A stretch of DNA of 64,000 nucleotides, from the NCBI RefSeq assembly GCF_009737085.1, contig NZ_WOVL01000011.1, positions 1-64,000 on the forward strand. The letters are read 5' to 3'. The first letter of the stretch is position 1; each line of letters begins with the position of its first letter. The notes beneath the pieces are model-generated. The model saw only the letters and a program-made list of their open reading frames with translations. It did not search any database and was not told the DNA's origin. Position numbers and translations under genes: made by a program. Shown here in pieces: positions 1 to 8,431 of the stretch. This DNA is from Paenibacillus sp. NEAU-GSW1. Lineage in GTDB: Bacteria > Bacillota > Bacilli > Paenibacillales > Paenibacillaceae.

Positions 1-498
1 CAAGACATTAGCAAATTCGAGCATTGGTTGTATGACGAGAAAGAAGACACGTGGACATGCGCAGCAGGACAGAAACTTCTATTCCGTTATGAAAGTCGAA
101 GCACCACGGAAAGTGGTTATGAAATTACCACTCGCCATTATCGCAGCTTTTCCTGTGAAGGCTGCCCGCTGAAGGAACGATGTACGAAGGCACAAGGCGA
201 GCGTGAAATATGGAATATCTTCGCCTCAAACGACAAGCGAGGGAGCAATTAAAGAGCGAGGATGGATATGCATTATCGGTTCGACGCATGCACGAACCAG
301 AGCGTGTGTTTGGCCAAATCAAGAATAACCGAGGATTCCGCCGGTTCCTGCTTCGAGGCTTGCCGAAAGTCAGCCTAGAGGTCGGGTGGGCTTTCACTTG
401 CCCATCATTTGCTGAAGAAAGCTGCAAAGGATAAAAATCTAAAAATAGCGTTGCAGGTCCACAACGCTATTTTTATGAAATTCACTTTTGTAATTTAG
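1..498 (+). pseudogene. IS1182-family transposase, C-terminal part, frameshifted
   Basis: Frame 1 from base 1 to 252 reads the zinc-cluster region of an IS1182-type transposase, with CEGCPLKERCTKA at 154-192. Near 205-215 the homologous reading moves to another frame and continues with VFGQIKNNRGFRRFLLRG and VSLEVG, the conserved C-terminal DDE segment. Around 385 it shifts again, giving LSLAHHLLKKAAKDK and ending at the TAG at 496-498. Two frameshifts in under 500 bases mean no intact transposase can be made from this copy. The N-terminal half is outside the window. Sequencing error is possible for one shift, but two make decay more likely. Confidence 0.85.
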
Positions 499-545
499 AT
501 GCGAGTCATTTCTCTAGCGAGCGAACCTCTTTTGAGACGGCCCCT
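1..545 (+). mobile_element. Right-hand remnant of an IS1182-type insertion sequence
   Basis: The first ~500 bases encode the C-terminal part of a DDE transposase (next entry). The stretch ctcttttgagacggcccc near 527-545 resembles the terminal inverted repeat of such elements and probably marks the right end. The left end lies outside the window. The element stops about 20 bases from the 3' end of the glycosyltransferase gene at 566. The family call comes from protein motifs; the exact end was not confirmed by a target duplication. Confidence 0.75.
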
Positions 546-565
546 TCTTGCTTAATGATTTACAA

Positions 566-1879
566 TTAAAGCAAAGACAGCTGCAAAAGCCGCTCCCTCA
601 TTAGTCTGCCGGACGCTTGCGGCGAGTAATGGGTGCGGATCGTGTCTTTGCCGCGTTCAGCGATCTGGTTGCGCCACACCGGATCTTCGACGAGACGGCG
701 CATATAATCGGCAGCGGCGGGCACATCGGGCTCAGCCCATATTTGATCGCGTTTATACGGCCCCCAGTCCTGGCCGACCTGAACAAGCTTATACGGAACG
801 GGACAAGAATTCGATTCGTTCATGAAGTCGGTATTGCCCGACCAGTTCGTGCCGATAACAGGCTTCCCAAGATACATCGCTTCCGCGAGTCCAAGCCCGA
901 AGCCTTCGGCACGATGCAAGGAAACGAAGCTGTCCGTGCATTGCAGCAGCGAATTGACTTCAATTCTGGACAAGGAGCTGTCAATTAAAAAAATATTGTT
1001 ATGCTCGGCCGCCAGCGCCCGGACTGGCGCGAAGTCCTCCGGTCTAAATGAGGCATTGTTCAACTTGAGAACGAGACCGACGCGGCTGTCGTTTTTCGGG
1101 AATGCAAGCTTGAACGCTTCGATGACCGCTTGCGGATTTTTCCGCGATACCGAGCTTTGCGAATCATACATCATCAGAAATAGAAACCGCCCGCTTGGCA
1201 AGCCGAAGTGGCCTCGATTCAGCTCGGGGGCAGGAGTGACGGCCACGCCGTGCGGAATGGTAACGACCGGAACCGGCGATTTGCGGGCGATCGAGTCGGC
1301 GACAAACCGGCTGCACACCCATACCTCCTGCACAAGATTGAAAGCATGTGTGAACTCGTCGGGAAATTCGGGCAATTCCCAATGCCAGTAGCCGATATTG
1401 TACCGGCTATGCGGCAATGACGGGCCGAAATGCTCCAGTGCCGGACTCATAAAGTCGGCGTTAATATGAAAAAGATTCGTATTGTAAATCGCCTGTTGCA
1501 ATTCTTTATGCGACCAGCTCGTATCGGCCATTCTTGATGATACTTTGATCGGAAAATCAAGCATGCCAAACGGAATGCCGGCCGCATCCGCCGATCTGGC
1601 CGCCAATCTCGCTGATTCGCCAATTCCCATCTCGGCGTGCAAAAAGCCGATAATATTGACGCCTTGCGGAAGCGGCGTTCTAGCGGCAAGCGGTTCAGCC
1701 CAATATTCCCGCCGGTTGCGCTGCGCGCTTCGCCGCTGTTTTCTGCGCGGCTTCAGCCTGCGCTTCTGCTTCAGACGAAGCCGAGAACGGCGCTGCCGTT
1801 TTTTCCGTTTATGAATCGATATTCGCGGCTTTGCGCGAGCGCGTTTTTTATGTTTGCGTCTTTTCGTAAGCTTAGTCAA
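566..1879 (-). CDS. GT4-type glycosyltransferase with Arg/Lys-rich N-terminus
   Basis: This 437-residue protein is probably a cytoplasmic nucleotide-sugar glycosyltransferase with GT-B fold. From about residue 70 it has the N-terminal Rossmann half (NIIGFLHAEMGIGESARLA), and near residue 325 the family-4 nucleotide-sugar motif EGFGLGLAEAM followed by GKPVIGTNWSGN. The first 60 residues hold 33 Lys or Arg, a low-complexity basic tail that is not part of the GT fold and could bind nucleic acid, membrane or polyanionic coat material. The TTG start is set by a GGAAGGGAG Shine-Dalgarno just upstream. It is divergent from the germination operon, which suggests a spore-surface role, but that is inference. 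Acceptor and sugar are unknown. Confidence 0.8.
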   Translation of the reverse strand: MTKLTKRRKHKKRARAKPRISIHKRKKRQRRSRLRLKQKRRLKPRRKQRRSAQRNRREYWAEPLAARTPLPQGVNIIGFLHAEMGIGESARLAARSADAAGIPFGMLDFPIKVSSRMADTSWSHKELQQAIYNTNLFHINADFMSPALEHFGPSLPHSRYNIGYWHWELPEFPDEFTHAFNLVQEVWVCSRFVADSIARKSPVPVVTIPHGVAVTPAPELNRGHFGLPSGRFLFLMMYDSQSSVSRKNPQAVIEAFKLAFPKNDSRVGLVLKLNNASFRPEDFAPVRALAAEHNNIFLIDSSLSRIEVNSLLQCTDSFVSLHRAEGFGLGLAEAMYLGKPVIGTNWSGNTDFMNESNSCPVPYKLVQVGQDWGPYKRDQIWAEPDVPAAADYMRRLVEDPVWRNQIAERGKDTIRTHYSPQASGRLMRERLLQLSLL

Positions 1880-2066
1880 ATGCTCCCTTCCTCTCTAAAG
1901 AGCGGAAATGCGTTCGTCTATATCGTATTCATTGCTTCGCCTGATATGGCAGACACTGGCCCAAAGGCGTAAAAAATCGGCATATAACCCTATTCGCGAC
2001 ATTCCATTCATAATTTTTCCGAAAAAAAGCCAAAATAACGTCAACCTGGAATAGGGAGGTATATCG
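1880..2066. other. Divergent intergenic region between glycosyltransferase and ger operon
   Basis: This 187-bp region must hold promoters for both directions. Shine-Dalgarno sites are clear on both sides (GGGAGG before 2067, GGAAGGGAG before 1879). I could not place a convincing sigma-G pair for the germination genes: GGCATA at about 1979 is a weak -35 candidate without a well-spaced -10. Confidence 0.4.
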
Positions 2067-3608
2067 ATGAGCAATGCGCCCAATCCGGGTAAAAAGAGTT
2101 TCGGAACGTCGCTGCAAGCGAACGTTGATGCCGTAAGCGCCATGTTTCGCGGCAGCAAAGATCTCGTCATTCGTTATTTAAGCAGCGATGCCGCCCCGGG
2201 AAGGGCGATGGCGCTGTTGTTCATCGACGGCATTGTAGATTCAGATACGATCAATACGAACATTATGAATCCGCTCATGTCGGTTTCGTTGCCACCTGAT
2301 ATTTCCGCGAAGGGCGATAAGTTGATCGCTGCGTTAGCTGATTGCGTCATTTCGATCGGGTCGGTACAATCCGTCAAGTCGCCGAACGACGCAGCGGAGC
2401 TGATGCTTAACGGGCTTTGCCTGCTGCTTGCCGAAGATTCCTCGGTCGCGTTAATGGCCGACGCAAACGGCGGGGAGCAGCGCTCAGTCACAGTGCCCCA
2501 AACGCAAACCGTCATTCGCGGACCGCAGCATAGCTTCACGGAAAATTTAAAGACGAACATAAGCTTGCTTAGGCGCATTATCCGATCCGTCGATTTGCAT
2601 GTCGATATTCGTACAATCGGCAGACAATCGCATACGAACGTCGGCGTCATTTACATTCACGGACTCGCTGAAGTAGGCGTTGTGCGCGAGGTGTACCGCC
2701 GGCTTGAGGAGATCGACATCGATGCCGTGCTGGAAAGCGGCTATATCGAAGAGTTCATTCAGGACGAAACATTTACGTTATTTCCGACATTGCTTAACAC
2801 CGAGCGGCCGGATACGGTTGCGGCGGAGCTGCTGGAGGGCAAGGTGTCGATTATCGTGGATGGCTCTCCGCTCGCATTGATCGCGCCGACAAGCTTTTTT
2901 GCCTTTTTTCAATCGCCGGACGATTTCTATCAGCGGTACGATATAGCTTCTTTTATACGAGTCATCCGCTATACTGCCTATGCTATTTCGATGCTGCTGC
3001 CCTCCATCTATATCGCGATAACGACGTTTCATCAGGAAATGCTGCCGACAACGCTCCTCATCAGCTTGGCGGCGCAACGGGAAGGCATTCCTTTTCCCGG
3101 CTTGGTTGAAGCGCTGCTAATGGAAATGACCTTTGAGGTGCTGCGGGAGGCCGGACTGCGCATGCCCCGGGCGATCGGACCGGCGATCTCGATTGTCGGC
3201 GCTCTCGTTCTCGGGCAATCGGCTGTACAAGCGGGAATTGTCTCTGCCGGCATGGTTATTGTCGTCTCCTTCACAGCGATATCCAACTTTGTAACGCCTG
3301 AATTCAATATGGCGGCAACCTCGCGGATCATACGTTTTTTGCTCATGCTGCTCGCAGGAATATTCGGCTTCTTTGGCATTTTTCTCGGCGTGCTGTTCGT
3401 TATGGTTCATCTGGCGTCGCTGCGTTCGTTCGGAGTGCCGTATATGACACCGCTCGCGCCGCTCAATATCGGCTTGTTCCGGGATATTTTCTTTCGCATG
3501 CCTCGATGGGCAGAAGTGTTTCGGCCGAGCGATATTAGCAAATCCAATCGGAGACGCGGCGGAAGCGGCAAAAAGCCGGAGCATCAGCGTCAATCCAAAA
3601 AGCCATAA
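2067..3608 (+). CDS. Spore germination protein, GerA family A subunit
   Basis: This 513-residue protein is the A subunit of a GerA-type nutrient germinant receptor in the inner spore membrane. The N-terminal ~270 residues form the soluble domain (SNAPNPGKKSFGTSL, then SSDAAPGRAMALLFIDGIVD is typical). The central part has the hallmark YQRYDIASFIRVIRY followed by about five to six hydrophobic segments, then a short basic cytoplasmic tail (SNRRRGGSGKK). Length fits GerAA/GerBA/GerKA proteins. The start follows GGGAGG at good spacing. It heads an operon with the C and B subunits 19 and 8 bases apart. The specific germinant cannot be read from sequence. Expression in the forespore is expected for the family. 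Confidence 0.95.
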   Translation: MSNAPNPGKKSFGTSLQANVDAVSAMFRGSKDLVIRYLSSDAAPGRAMALLFIDGIVDSDTINTNIMNPLMSVSLPPDISAKGDKLIAALADCVISIGSVQSVKSPNDAAELMLNGLCLLLAEDSSVALMADANGGEQRSVTVPQTQTVIRGPQHSFTENLKTNISLLRRIIRSVDLHVDIRTIGRQSHTNVGVIYIHGLAEVGVVREVYRRLEEIDIDAVLESGYIEEFIQDETFTLFPTLLNTERPDTVAAELLEGKVSIIVDGSPLALIAPTSFFAFFQSPDDFYQRYDIASFIRVIRYTAYAISMLLPSIYIAITTFHQEMLPTTLLISLAAQREGIPFPGLVEALLMEMTFEVLREAGLRMPRAIGPAISIVGALVLGQSAVQAGIVSAGMVIVVSFTAISNFVTPEFNMAATSRIIRFLLMLLAGIFGFFGIFLGVLFVMVHLASLRSFGVPYMTPLAPLNIGLFRDIFFRMPRWAEVFRPSDISKSNRRRGGSGKKPEHQRQSKKP

Positions 3609-3627
3609 CAAAAGGGGGGCGTGACGG

Positions 3628-4842
3628 TTGAAAAAAATAATCGGAATTGTACTCGTCGCGCTGATGACCTTGACTTTGACCGGCTGCTGGAATCGGGTTG
3701 AGCTCAATGAAATCGCGATTATTTCCGGAACCGCCGTTGACTGGAAGGATGGACAGTTCCAGTTAAGCTATCAGATTGTCATGCCTTCGGCCATTTCGAG
3801 TCAAGTAGGCGGTTCGAGTCAAGGAGCGTCGGTCAATGTGTTTTCGACCCAAGGCGACAGCTTGCGAGGCGCAATTAATAAAGCGAGCAGGGAGCTGGCC
3901 AGGAGGCTGTATTTTTCCCATAATCAAGTATTGGTCATCGGCGAGAGCGCAGCTGCAAATGGGCTTGATTCCTTGTTTGACGCTTATTTGCGGAATACGG
4001 ATTCGAGGGAAACGGTCAGTGTCTTTTTGACTAAAGGAAACGGCAGAACGATATTGGAGCAGCTCATTCCGCTCGAGAAAATACCGGGATCGGCCATTCA
4101 GCGAATGATGGAAAATGAAAGCCGGAACGGATCTGCCACTAAACAAATGACGATGCACGAAGTATTGGTCGAATTGTTTGGCGCCGCAAAAGCGACGGCT
4201 ATCCCGGGACTGACAGTGGCGGGTACGCAAGAGAATATGAACGAGACGACGAAGCTCAGTCAGACGAATACGCCTTCAAAGGTAAGGCTTGCGGGAACGG
4301 GGCTTCTCTACAAAGACAAACTTTCTGGCTGGCTCACGCCTAAGGAGTCAATCGGCGTAATGTGGATTGCCGATCAGATTAAAAAGACGACGGTGTCGTT
4401 CAGTTGCCCAGATTCAGAGTCGCAAGAGAAAAGCTCCGCTATCCGAATCATTTATGCCAAAACAAAGCTAACGCCGAAGCTGATCGACGGTCAATGGAGC
4501 ATGGACGTCAGCGTCAAAACGCAAGGATCGCTTGTTGAACTGAAATGCGACAATGATATGGGCAAGCCCAAGGAAGTTGCGAAGTTAGAACGGCAAATTG
4601 CAGCGGAAATTCAACGCATGATGGAATCAGGCTGGATGGCGCTTAGCGCAACGAAGACGGATGTTGTCGGCTTTGGCAAATTGCTTCGGGAGAAGCATCC
4701 GGACGAGTGGAAACAGCTTTCCGCCGATTGGCCGGAAAATTTTGCGGCAATGAAATTGAACTATAAGGTGAAAGTGAAAATTAACTCGACGGGAATGAGC
4801 GGGACAAGCTTTAAAAAGACGCAGGAGCAGTCCGGGCCGTAA
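3628..4842 (+). CDS. Spore germination lipoprotein, Ger(x)C family
   Basis: This is the C subunit of the germinant receptor, a lipoprotein of 404 residues anchored on the outer face of the inner spore membrane. A TTG start after an AAAGGGGGGC Shine-Dalgarno gives the N-terminus MKKIIGIVLV and a lipobox LTGC with the modified Cys at about residue 20, followed by WNRVELNEIAIISG, the conserved start of the mature GerAC fold. Three domains characteristic of the family fill the remaining length. It sits between the A and B subunit genes, so the operon order is A-C-B rather than the A-B-C of B. subtilis gerA. Confidence 0.95.
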   Translation: MKKIIGIVLVALMTLTLTGCWNRVELNEIAIISGTAVDWKDGQFQLSYQIVMPSAISSQVGGSSQGASVNVFSTQGDSLRGAINKASRELARRLYFSHNQVLVIGESAAANGLDSLFDAYLRNTDSRETVSVFLTKGNGRTILEQLIPLEKIPGSAIQRMMENESRNGSATKQMTMHEVLVELFGAAKATAIPGLTVAGTQENMNETTKLSQTNTPSKVRLAGTGLLYKDKLSGWLTPKESIGVMWIADQIKKTTVSFSCPDSESQEKSSAIRIIYAKTKLTPKLIDGQWSMDVSVKTQGSLVELKCDNDMGKPKEVAKLERQIAAEIQRMMESGWMALSATKTDVVGFGKLLREKHPDEWKQLSADWPENFAAMKLNYKVKVKINSTGMSGTSFKKTQEQSGP

Positions 4843-4862
4843 CGGAGGAGGTGAGGAGATCT

Positions 4863-5957
4863 ATGCAAAAGATCGGCAAAAATCAGCTGGCATTCATGAT
4901 TGTTTTGTTTATGATCGGCAGCACTCCGTTATTTGAGCTTGGCATTAAAGCGAAGCAGGACGCTTGGATGGCGATGACCCTTGCTGCAATTGCCGGCATG
5001 CTGATGACCGCTGTGTATGTTCTCCTTCATCGGAGGGCTCCGGAATTCGATTTGGCAGAGCTGTATCATATTCACTTCGGTCGAATAGTTGGAGCTATCG
5101 CATCGTCAATAACGGCAATTTGGTTTGCTTATGAGTCCATGCGAAATGTGCGCGATTTCGGCGAATTGACGATGCTTGCGCTGCTGGCATTTACTCCGAA
5201 ATGGATTGTAATGCTTAGTATTATGACCGTTTCGTACTATACAGTCGGCAAGGGCATCGAAGTGTTTTTTCGCGTCGTGCAAATGCTGTTCCCGATTGCG
5301 ATATTCAGCTACGCGGTAATCATTGTACTGTTGTTCACGGCCCGCCTTACAGACTTCCATCAGCTGTTTCCGATGCTAGAGAATGGCCTGGGACCGGTGT
5401 TTAAGGCGGCGTTCCCTGATTTGATCGCGTTTCCGTTCGGGCAGATGGTCATATTTCTAGTGTTCTGGAAGCATGTGCAGGAGAAAAACAGGCTAATTCG
5501 CAAAACCTTTGGCCCGCTGACATTTGTTTCCCTGTTTCTCATTGCAATGAACATTCTCATTATGACCGTACTCGGTCCAACCTTAGCCTCGGTTACTTCT
5601 TTGCCGTTGCTGGAGGCTGTGCAGTTAATCCGGTTGGCTAATTTTTTGGAACGTCTCGATATTTTAGTGACGCTGCTGCTGTATATCGGGCTTTATGTGA
5701 AAATTACGCTGCTCTATATGGCATCCGTTTTTACGATCAGTTCGGCATTTGGATTCACTTATCGGGCAGTAGTCCTGCCGGTAGGCATCTGCATTTATTT
5801 AACGTCGTTTCTGGAGCCGAACAATACGTATCATTTGTGGATCGGACTTGAAGTTTCGTTGAAAATCGTGCCGTTTTTCCAAGTGGTGTTCCCATTGCTC
5901 ATGTTGATGGTTGGCGTTCGAAGCAAGTTCCGGCAGCAAATCGCATCGTTAAAGTGA
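4863..5957 (+). CDS. Spore germination protein, GerAB/GerB family B subunit
   Basis: This integral membrane B subunit of the germinant receptor belongs to the APC amino-acid transporter superfamily and probably binds the germinant. About ten hydrophobic segments span the 364 residues. The typical N-terminus is seen in QKIGKNQLAFMIVLFMIGST. I chose ATG 4863 over GTG 4851 because the GGAGGAGGTGAGGAG Shine-Dalgarno at 4844-4858 covers the GTG itself; ATG gives normal spacing and the usual family start. It is the last gene of the operon, and its stop overlaps the -35 of the next promoter, so the thiamine operon follows without spacing. Confidence 0.93.
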   Translation: MQKIGKNQLAFMIVLFMIGSTPLFELGIKAKQDAWMAMTLAAIAGMLMTAVYVLLHRRAPEFDLAELYHIHFGRIVGAIASSITAIWFAYESMRNVRDFGELTMLALLAFTPKWIVMLSIMTVSYYTVGKGIEVFFRVVQMLFPIAIFSYAVIIVLLFTARLTDFHQLFPMLENGLGPVFKAAFPDLIAFPFGQMVIFLVFWKHVQEKNRLIRKTFGPLTFVSLFLIAMNILIMTVLGPTLASVTSLPLLEAVQLIRLANFLERLDILVTLLLYIGLYVKITLLYMASVFTISSAFGFTYRAVVLPVGICIYLTSFLEPNNTYHLWIGLEVSLKIVPFFQVVFPLLMLMVGVRSKFRQQIASLK

Positions 5958-5982
5958 CTTTTCGAATCGGGTTTGTTATAAT
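5954..5982 (+). promoter_or_regulatory. Sigma-A promoter of the thiamine transport operon
   Basis: GTGACT at 5954-5959, a 17-base spacer and TATAAT at 5977-5982 preceded by TG (extended -10). It lies about 28 bases upstream of the TPP aptamer, as expected for the leader transcript. Confidence 0.75.
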
Positions 5983-6008
5983 GGGGACATTGACGTAACG
6001 CGACATAT

Positions 6009-6102
6009 TGTTAGGGGAGCTGGCGGAGGCCGGCTGAGAGGGAGTTCCTTAAACAACTCCGACCCATAACCTGATCTGGGTAATGCCAGCGTAGGAATGG
6101 AA
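6009..6102 (+). ncRNA. TPP riboswitch (THI element)
   Basis: The conserved THI-box blocks are present in order: GGGGAGCTGG near 6013, GGCTGAGAGGG at about 6031, GACCCATAACCTGATCTGGG at 6061-6080 and TAATGCCAGCGTAGGAA at 6081-6097. The variable P3 arm carries GGAGTT/AACTCC. The element is followed by an intrinsic terminator at 6165 and then by thiamine-precursor transport genes, so thiamine pyrophosphate binding should favour termination. Confidence 0.97.
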
Positions 6103-6164
6103 TTGCGCATCGCTGACAGGAGAAGAGGCCTGTTGGAACGGATGTGCAGAAGAGCTGACTGCAT

Positions 6165-6195
6165 GCATTCTCCGATTGGGAGAATGCTTTTTTTT
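6165..6195 (+). terminator. Intrinsic terminator, expression platform of the TPP riboswitch
   Basis: GCATTCTCC and GGAGAATGC form a perfect 9-bp stem with a 5-base loop, followed directly by eight T. It lies between the aptamer and the first gene, the standard arrangement for transcriptional OFF control by thiamine pyrophosphate. Confidence 0.93.
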
Positions 6196-6267
6196 GTTTC
6201 AGGCATTCAAGCGGTATCTCCCCGACTCGTCAATGAAATCATCAAGAATAAGAGGGAGCGGAAGGAA

Positions 6268-7305
6268 ATGAAGAAATTAAACGGTTTAAGGAAATGGAGC
6301 AAGCGGACGATTGTTCTGGCGGTCATTACGCTGCTTGCAGGCTGCGGAGCGGTGAACAACAGTAGCGAACAGAAGGAGAGCGAGGCCGGAGCGACCAAAA
6401 GCGCGGAATTGGAGAAAGTGAAGCTGGTTCTGGATTGGACGCCAAATACGAATCACACCGGCTTGTACGTGGCAAGAGACAAAGGTTACTTTAAGGAGCA
6501 AGGGCTTGAGGTGGAAATCATTCAACCGGGCCAGGACGGCGCTGATAAAATGGTTGCCGCAGGCGAGGCCGAGTTTGGCGTAAGCTATCAGGAATCGTTA
6601 ACGATGGCGCGTATCGCGGGGATGCCGCTCGTATCGATCGCTGCGGTAATCCAGCATAATACGTCCGGGTTTGCGTCGCCTGTTGATAAAGGAATCGATT
6701 CGCCGAAACAATTCGAAGGAAAAACGTACGGCGGCTGGGGCGCTCCTGTTGAGGAAGCCGTCATTGATTCGATCATGCAAGAGGAAAATGCGGACGTAAG
6801 CAAAGTCAATATTTTGCCTATTGGCGATGTCGATTTCTTTACGGCGGTGAAGCGGGATATCGATTTTGCCTGGATCTACTATGCATGGACGGGCATTGAA
6901 GCGGAGCTTCGCGGCGATAAGCTGAACATGGTTTATTTGACCGATTATAGCGATAAGCTGGATTATTATACGCCAGTGCTGGCGACGAGCGAGAAGCTGA
7001 TTGCCGAGAAGCCGGAGCTTGTTAAAGCGTTCGTTGCCGCCGCGGCAAAAGGCTACCAATTTGCCATCGAGCATCCGGAAGATGCCGCTGAAGTGCTTAT
7101 TCATGCGGAGCCGGATTTGAATGCGGAACTTGTGCGCGCCAGCCAGAAGTGGCTGAGTCCGAAATACAAAGACGACGCGCCGCGCTGGGGAGAGCAAAAG
7201 CTGGACGTATGGAAAAACTATGCTTCGTGGATGTATGACCACAAGCTGCTTGAGAAGGAGCTTGAAGCGGAGAAGGCGTTTACGAACGATTTTTTGCCGC
7301 AATAA
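6268..7305 (+). CDS. thiY: ABC transporter substrate-binding lipoprotein, ThiY/NMT1-like
   Basis: This extracellular lipoprotein probably captures a thiamine pyrimidine precursor (formylaminopyrimidine or HMP) for the ABC importer encoded downstream. The ATG at 6268, after GGGAGCGGAAGGAA, gives a signal peptide ending in the lipobox LLAGC near residue 26. The mature part begins with the NMT1/THI5 family signature LDWTPNTNHTGLYVA, then QEGLEVEI-like and GYF segments. At about 345 residues it has the usual length. An upstream extension in the same frame through the riboswitch terminator is not translated in my view, because it would lack a signal peptide and a ribosome binding site. Regulation is by the TPP riboswitch. 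Confidence 0.9.
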   Translation: MKKLNGLRKWSKRTIVLAVITLLAGCGAVNNSSEQKESEAGATKSAELEKVKLVLDWTPNTNHTGLYVARDKGYFKEQGLEVEIIQPGQDGADKMVAAGEAEFGVSYQESLTMARIAGMPLVSIAAVIQHNTSGFASPVDKGIDSPKQFEGKTYGGWGAPVEEAVIDSIMQEENADVSKVNILPIGDVDFFTAVKRDIDFAWIYYAWTGIEAELRGDKLNMVYLTDYSDKLDYYTPVLATSEKLIAEKPELVKAFVAAAAKGYQFAIEHPEDAAEVLIHAEPDLNAELVRASQKWLSPKYKDDAPRWGEQKLDVWKNYASWMYDHKLLEKELEAEKAFTNDFLPQ

Positions 7306-7359
7306 CTTGATTGCCGATTAAGAATGCAGAAATGAAGATCGGATAAGGGGAGAGCTATA

Positions 7360-7662
7360 ATGGCAAACGCATTAGTCAGCATTCAAATATTGCCGACAAC
7401 GCCTGGGGGAGAAAGCGTTATTCCTTATGTTGACCGCGCTATTGAAATTATTAAAGCATCCGGCGTCGCTTACCGGGTTGCGCCGCTTGAAACGACGATG
7501 GAAGGCGAGCTTGGCCATTTGCTCGGCATTGTGCAGGAGATGAGCGAAGCGATGGCGGAGCTCGGCTGTCCTTCCGTCATTTCGCAAGTGAAAATTTACT
7601 ACAATCCGGCGAACGGCGCTTCGATGGGAAGGCTGCTGGAGAAATATCCGGATGGACAATAA
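7360..7662 (+). CDS. Thiamine-binding protein, MTH1187/YkoF-like family
   Basis: This 100-residue cytoplasmic protein belongs to the MTH1187 family (Pfam Thiamine_BP, formerly DUF77), with an alternating beta-alpha ferredoxin-like fold. Typical features are VSIQILPTTPGGE at the N-terminus, the ..PLETTMEGE segment in the middle and ISQVKIYY near the end. Members bind thiamine or HMP, and are common in thiamine-regulated operons. It overlaps the permease gene by 11 bases, which suggests translational coupling. Its role in transport or as a ligand sensor is not established by sequence. Confidence 0.9.
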   Translation: MANALVSIQILPTTPGGESVIPYVDRAIEIIKASGVAYRVAPLETTMEGELGHLLGIVQEMSEAMAELGCPSVISQVKIYYNPANGASMGRLLEKYPDGQ

Positions 7663-8431
7663 TCGAAGCCTGCGGAGGCTGATCGGTCCGCCGGTATTTG
7701 TAATCGCATTGCTGTTTATCGTATGGGAGGCGGCAGTTGATCTCGGAAATGTTCCGAGCTGGCAGCTGCCGTCGCCCTCGGCTATCTTGCATGAAGGCGT
7801 TGCCGTATGGCCGCGCCTGATGGACCATACGGCAGCGACGCTTACGCTGACGGCAATCGGTTTTGCAGGCGGAGCGGCGGCGGGCTTTGTGCTCGCCGCT
7901 TTGCTGCATCTTTTGCCCGGCGCACGCAGGGCAGTGTACCCGCTTCTTGTGCTGTCCCAGAACGTGCCGGTAGTCGCGCTGGGACCGTTGTTGACGCTAT
8001 GGCTCGGTTACGGCCTGCTGCCAAAACTGGTGCTTGTCTGGCTCGTATGTTTTTTTCCAGTTTCGGTATCGATGCTGTCCGGCCTTACGGATACCGACCC
8101 GACCTTGCGTAATTATATGCAAATGATTGGAGCATCCAAATCGCAGCTGTTCTGGCGCATGGAGCTGCCGAATGCGGTGACGCATTTGTTCTCCGGATTG
8201 AAAATCGCCGCGTCCTACGCTGTGCTGAGCGCCGTTGTGGCTGAGTGGATCGGCTCTCAAAAAGGGTTGGGACACTTTATGCTGCTGTCGTCTAAAGGGT
8301 ACGAGGCAGACCGCGTATTTGCCGCAGTATTCCTCATTGTGGCGTTAAGCTTGACCATGTTCGGGTTAGTGGCGGGCGCGGAGAAGCTGATCGTTCGCTG
8401 GCGCCCCGCGGAAGAAAGGGGCGGCGCTTAA
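7652..8431 (+). CDS. thiX: ABC transporter permease, ThiX-like
   Basis: This 259-residue inner-membrane permease belongs to the binding-protein-dependent transport family (BPD_transp_1) and is the membrane channel of the thiamine-precursor importer. About six hydrophobic segments are visible; the coupling-helix EAA-type region lies around residues 150-175 (MQMIGASKSQLFWRMELPNA). It overlaps the preceding gene by 11 bases, and its stop overlaps the next start by one base (TAATG), so translation is likely coupled through the transporter genes. The substrate is inferred from the TPP riboswitch and the ThiY-like partner. Confidence 0.9.
   Translation: MDNNRSLRRLIGPPVFVIALLFIVWEAAVDLGNVPSWQLPSPSAILHEGVAVWPRLMDHTAATLTLTAIGFAGGAAAGFVLAALLHLLPGARRAVYPLLVLSQNVPVVALGPLLTLWLGYGLLPKLVLVWLVCFFPVSVSMLSGLTDTDPTLRNYMQMIGASKSQLFWRMELPNAVTHLFSGLKIAASYAVLSAVVAEWIGSQKGLGHFMLLSSKGYEADRVFAAVFLIVALSLTMFGLVAGAEKLIVRWRPAEERGGA

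Noticed and set aside
6097..6267. Longer start for the ThiY-like lipoprotein
   Set aside because: The extension translates the riboswitch tail and terminator and would destroy the signal peptide.
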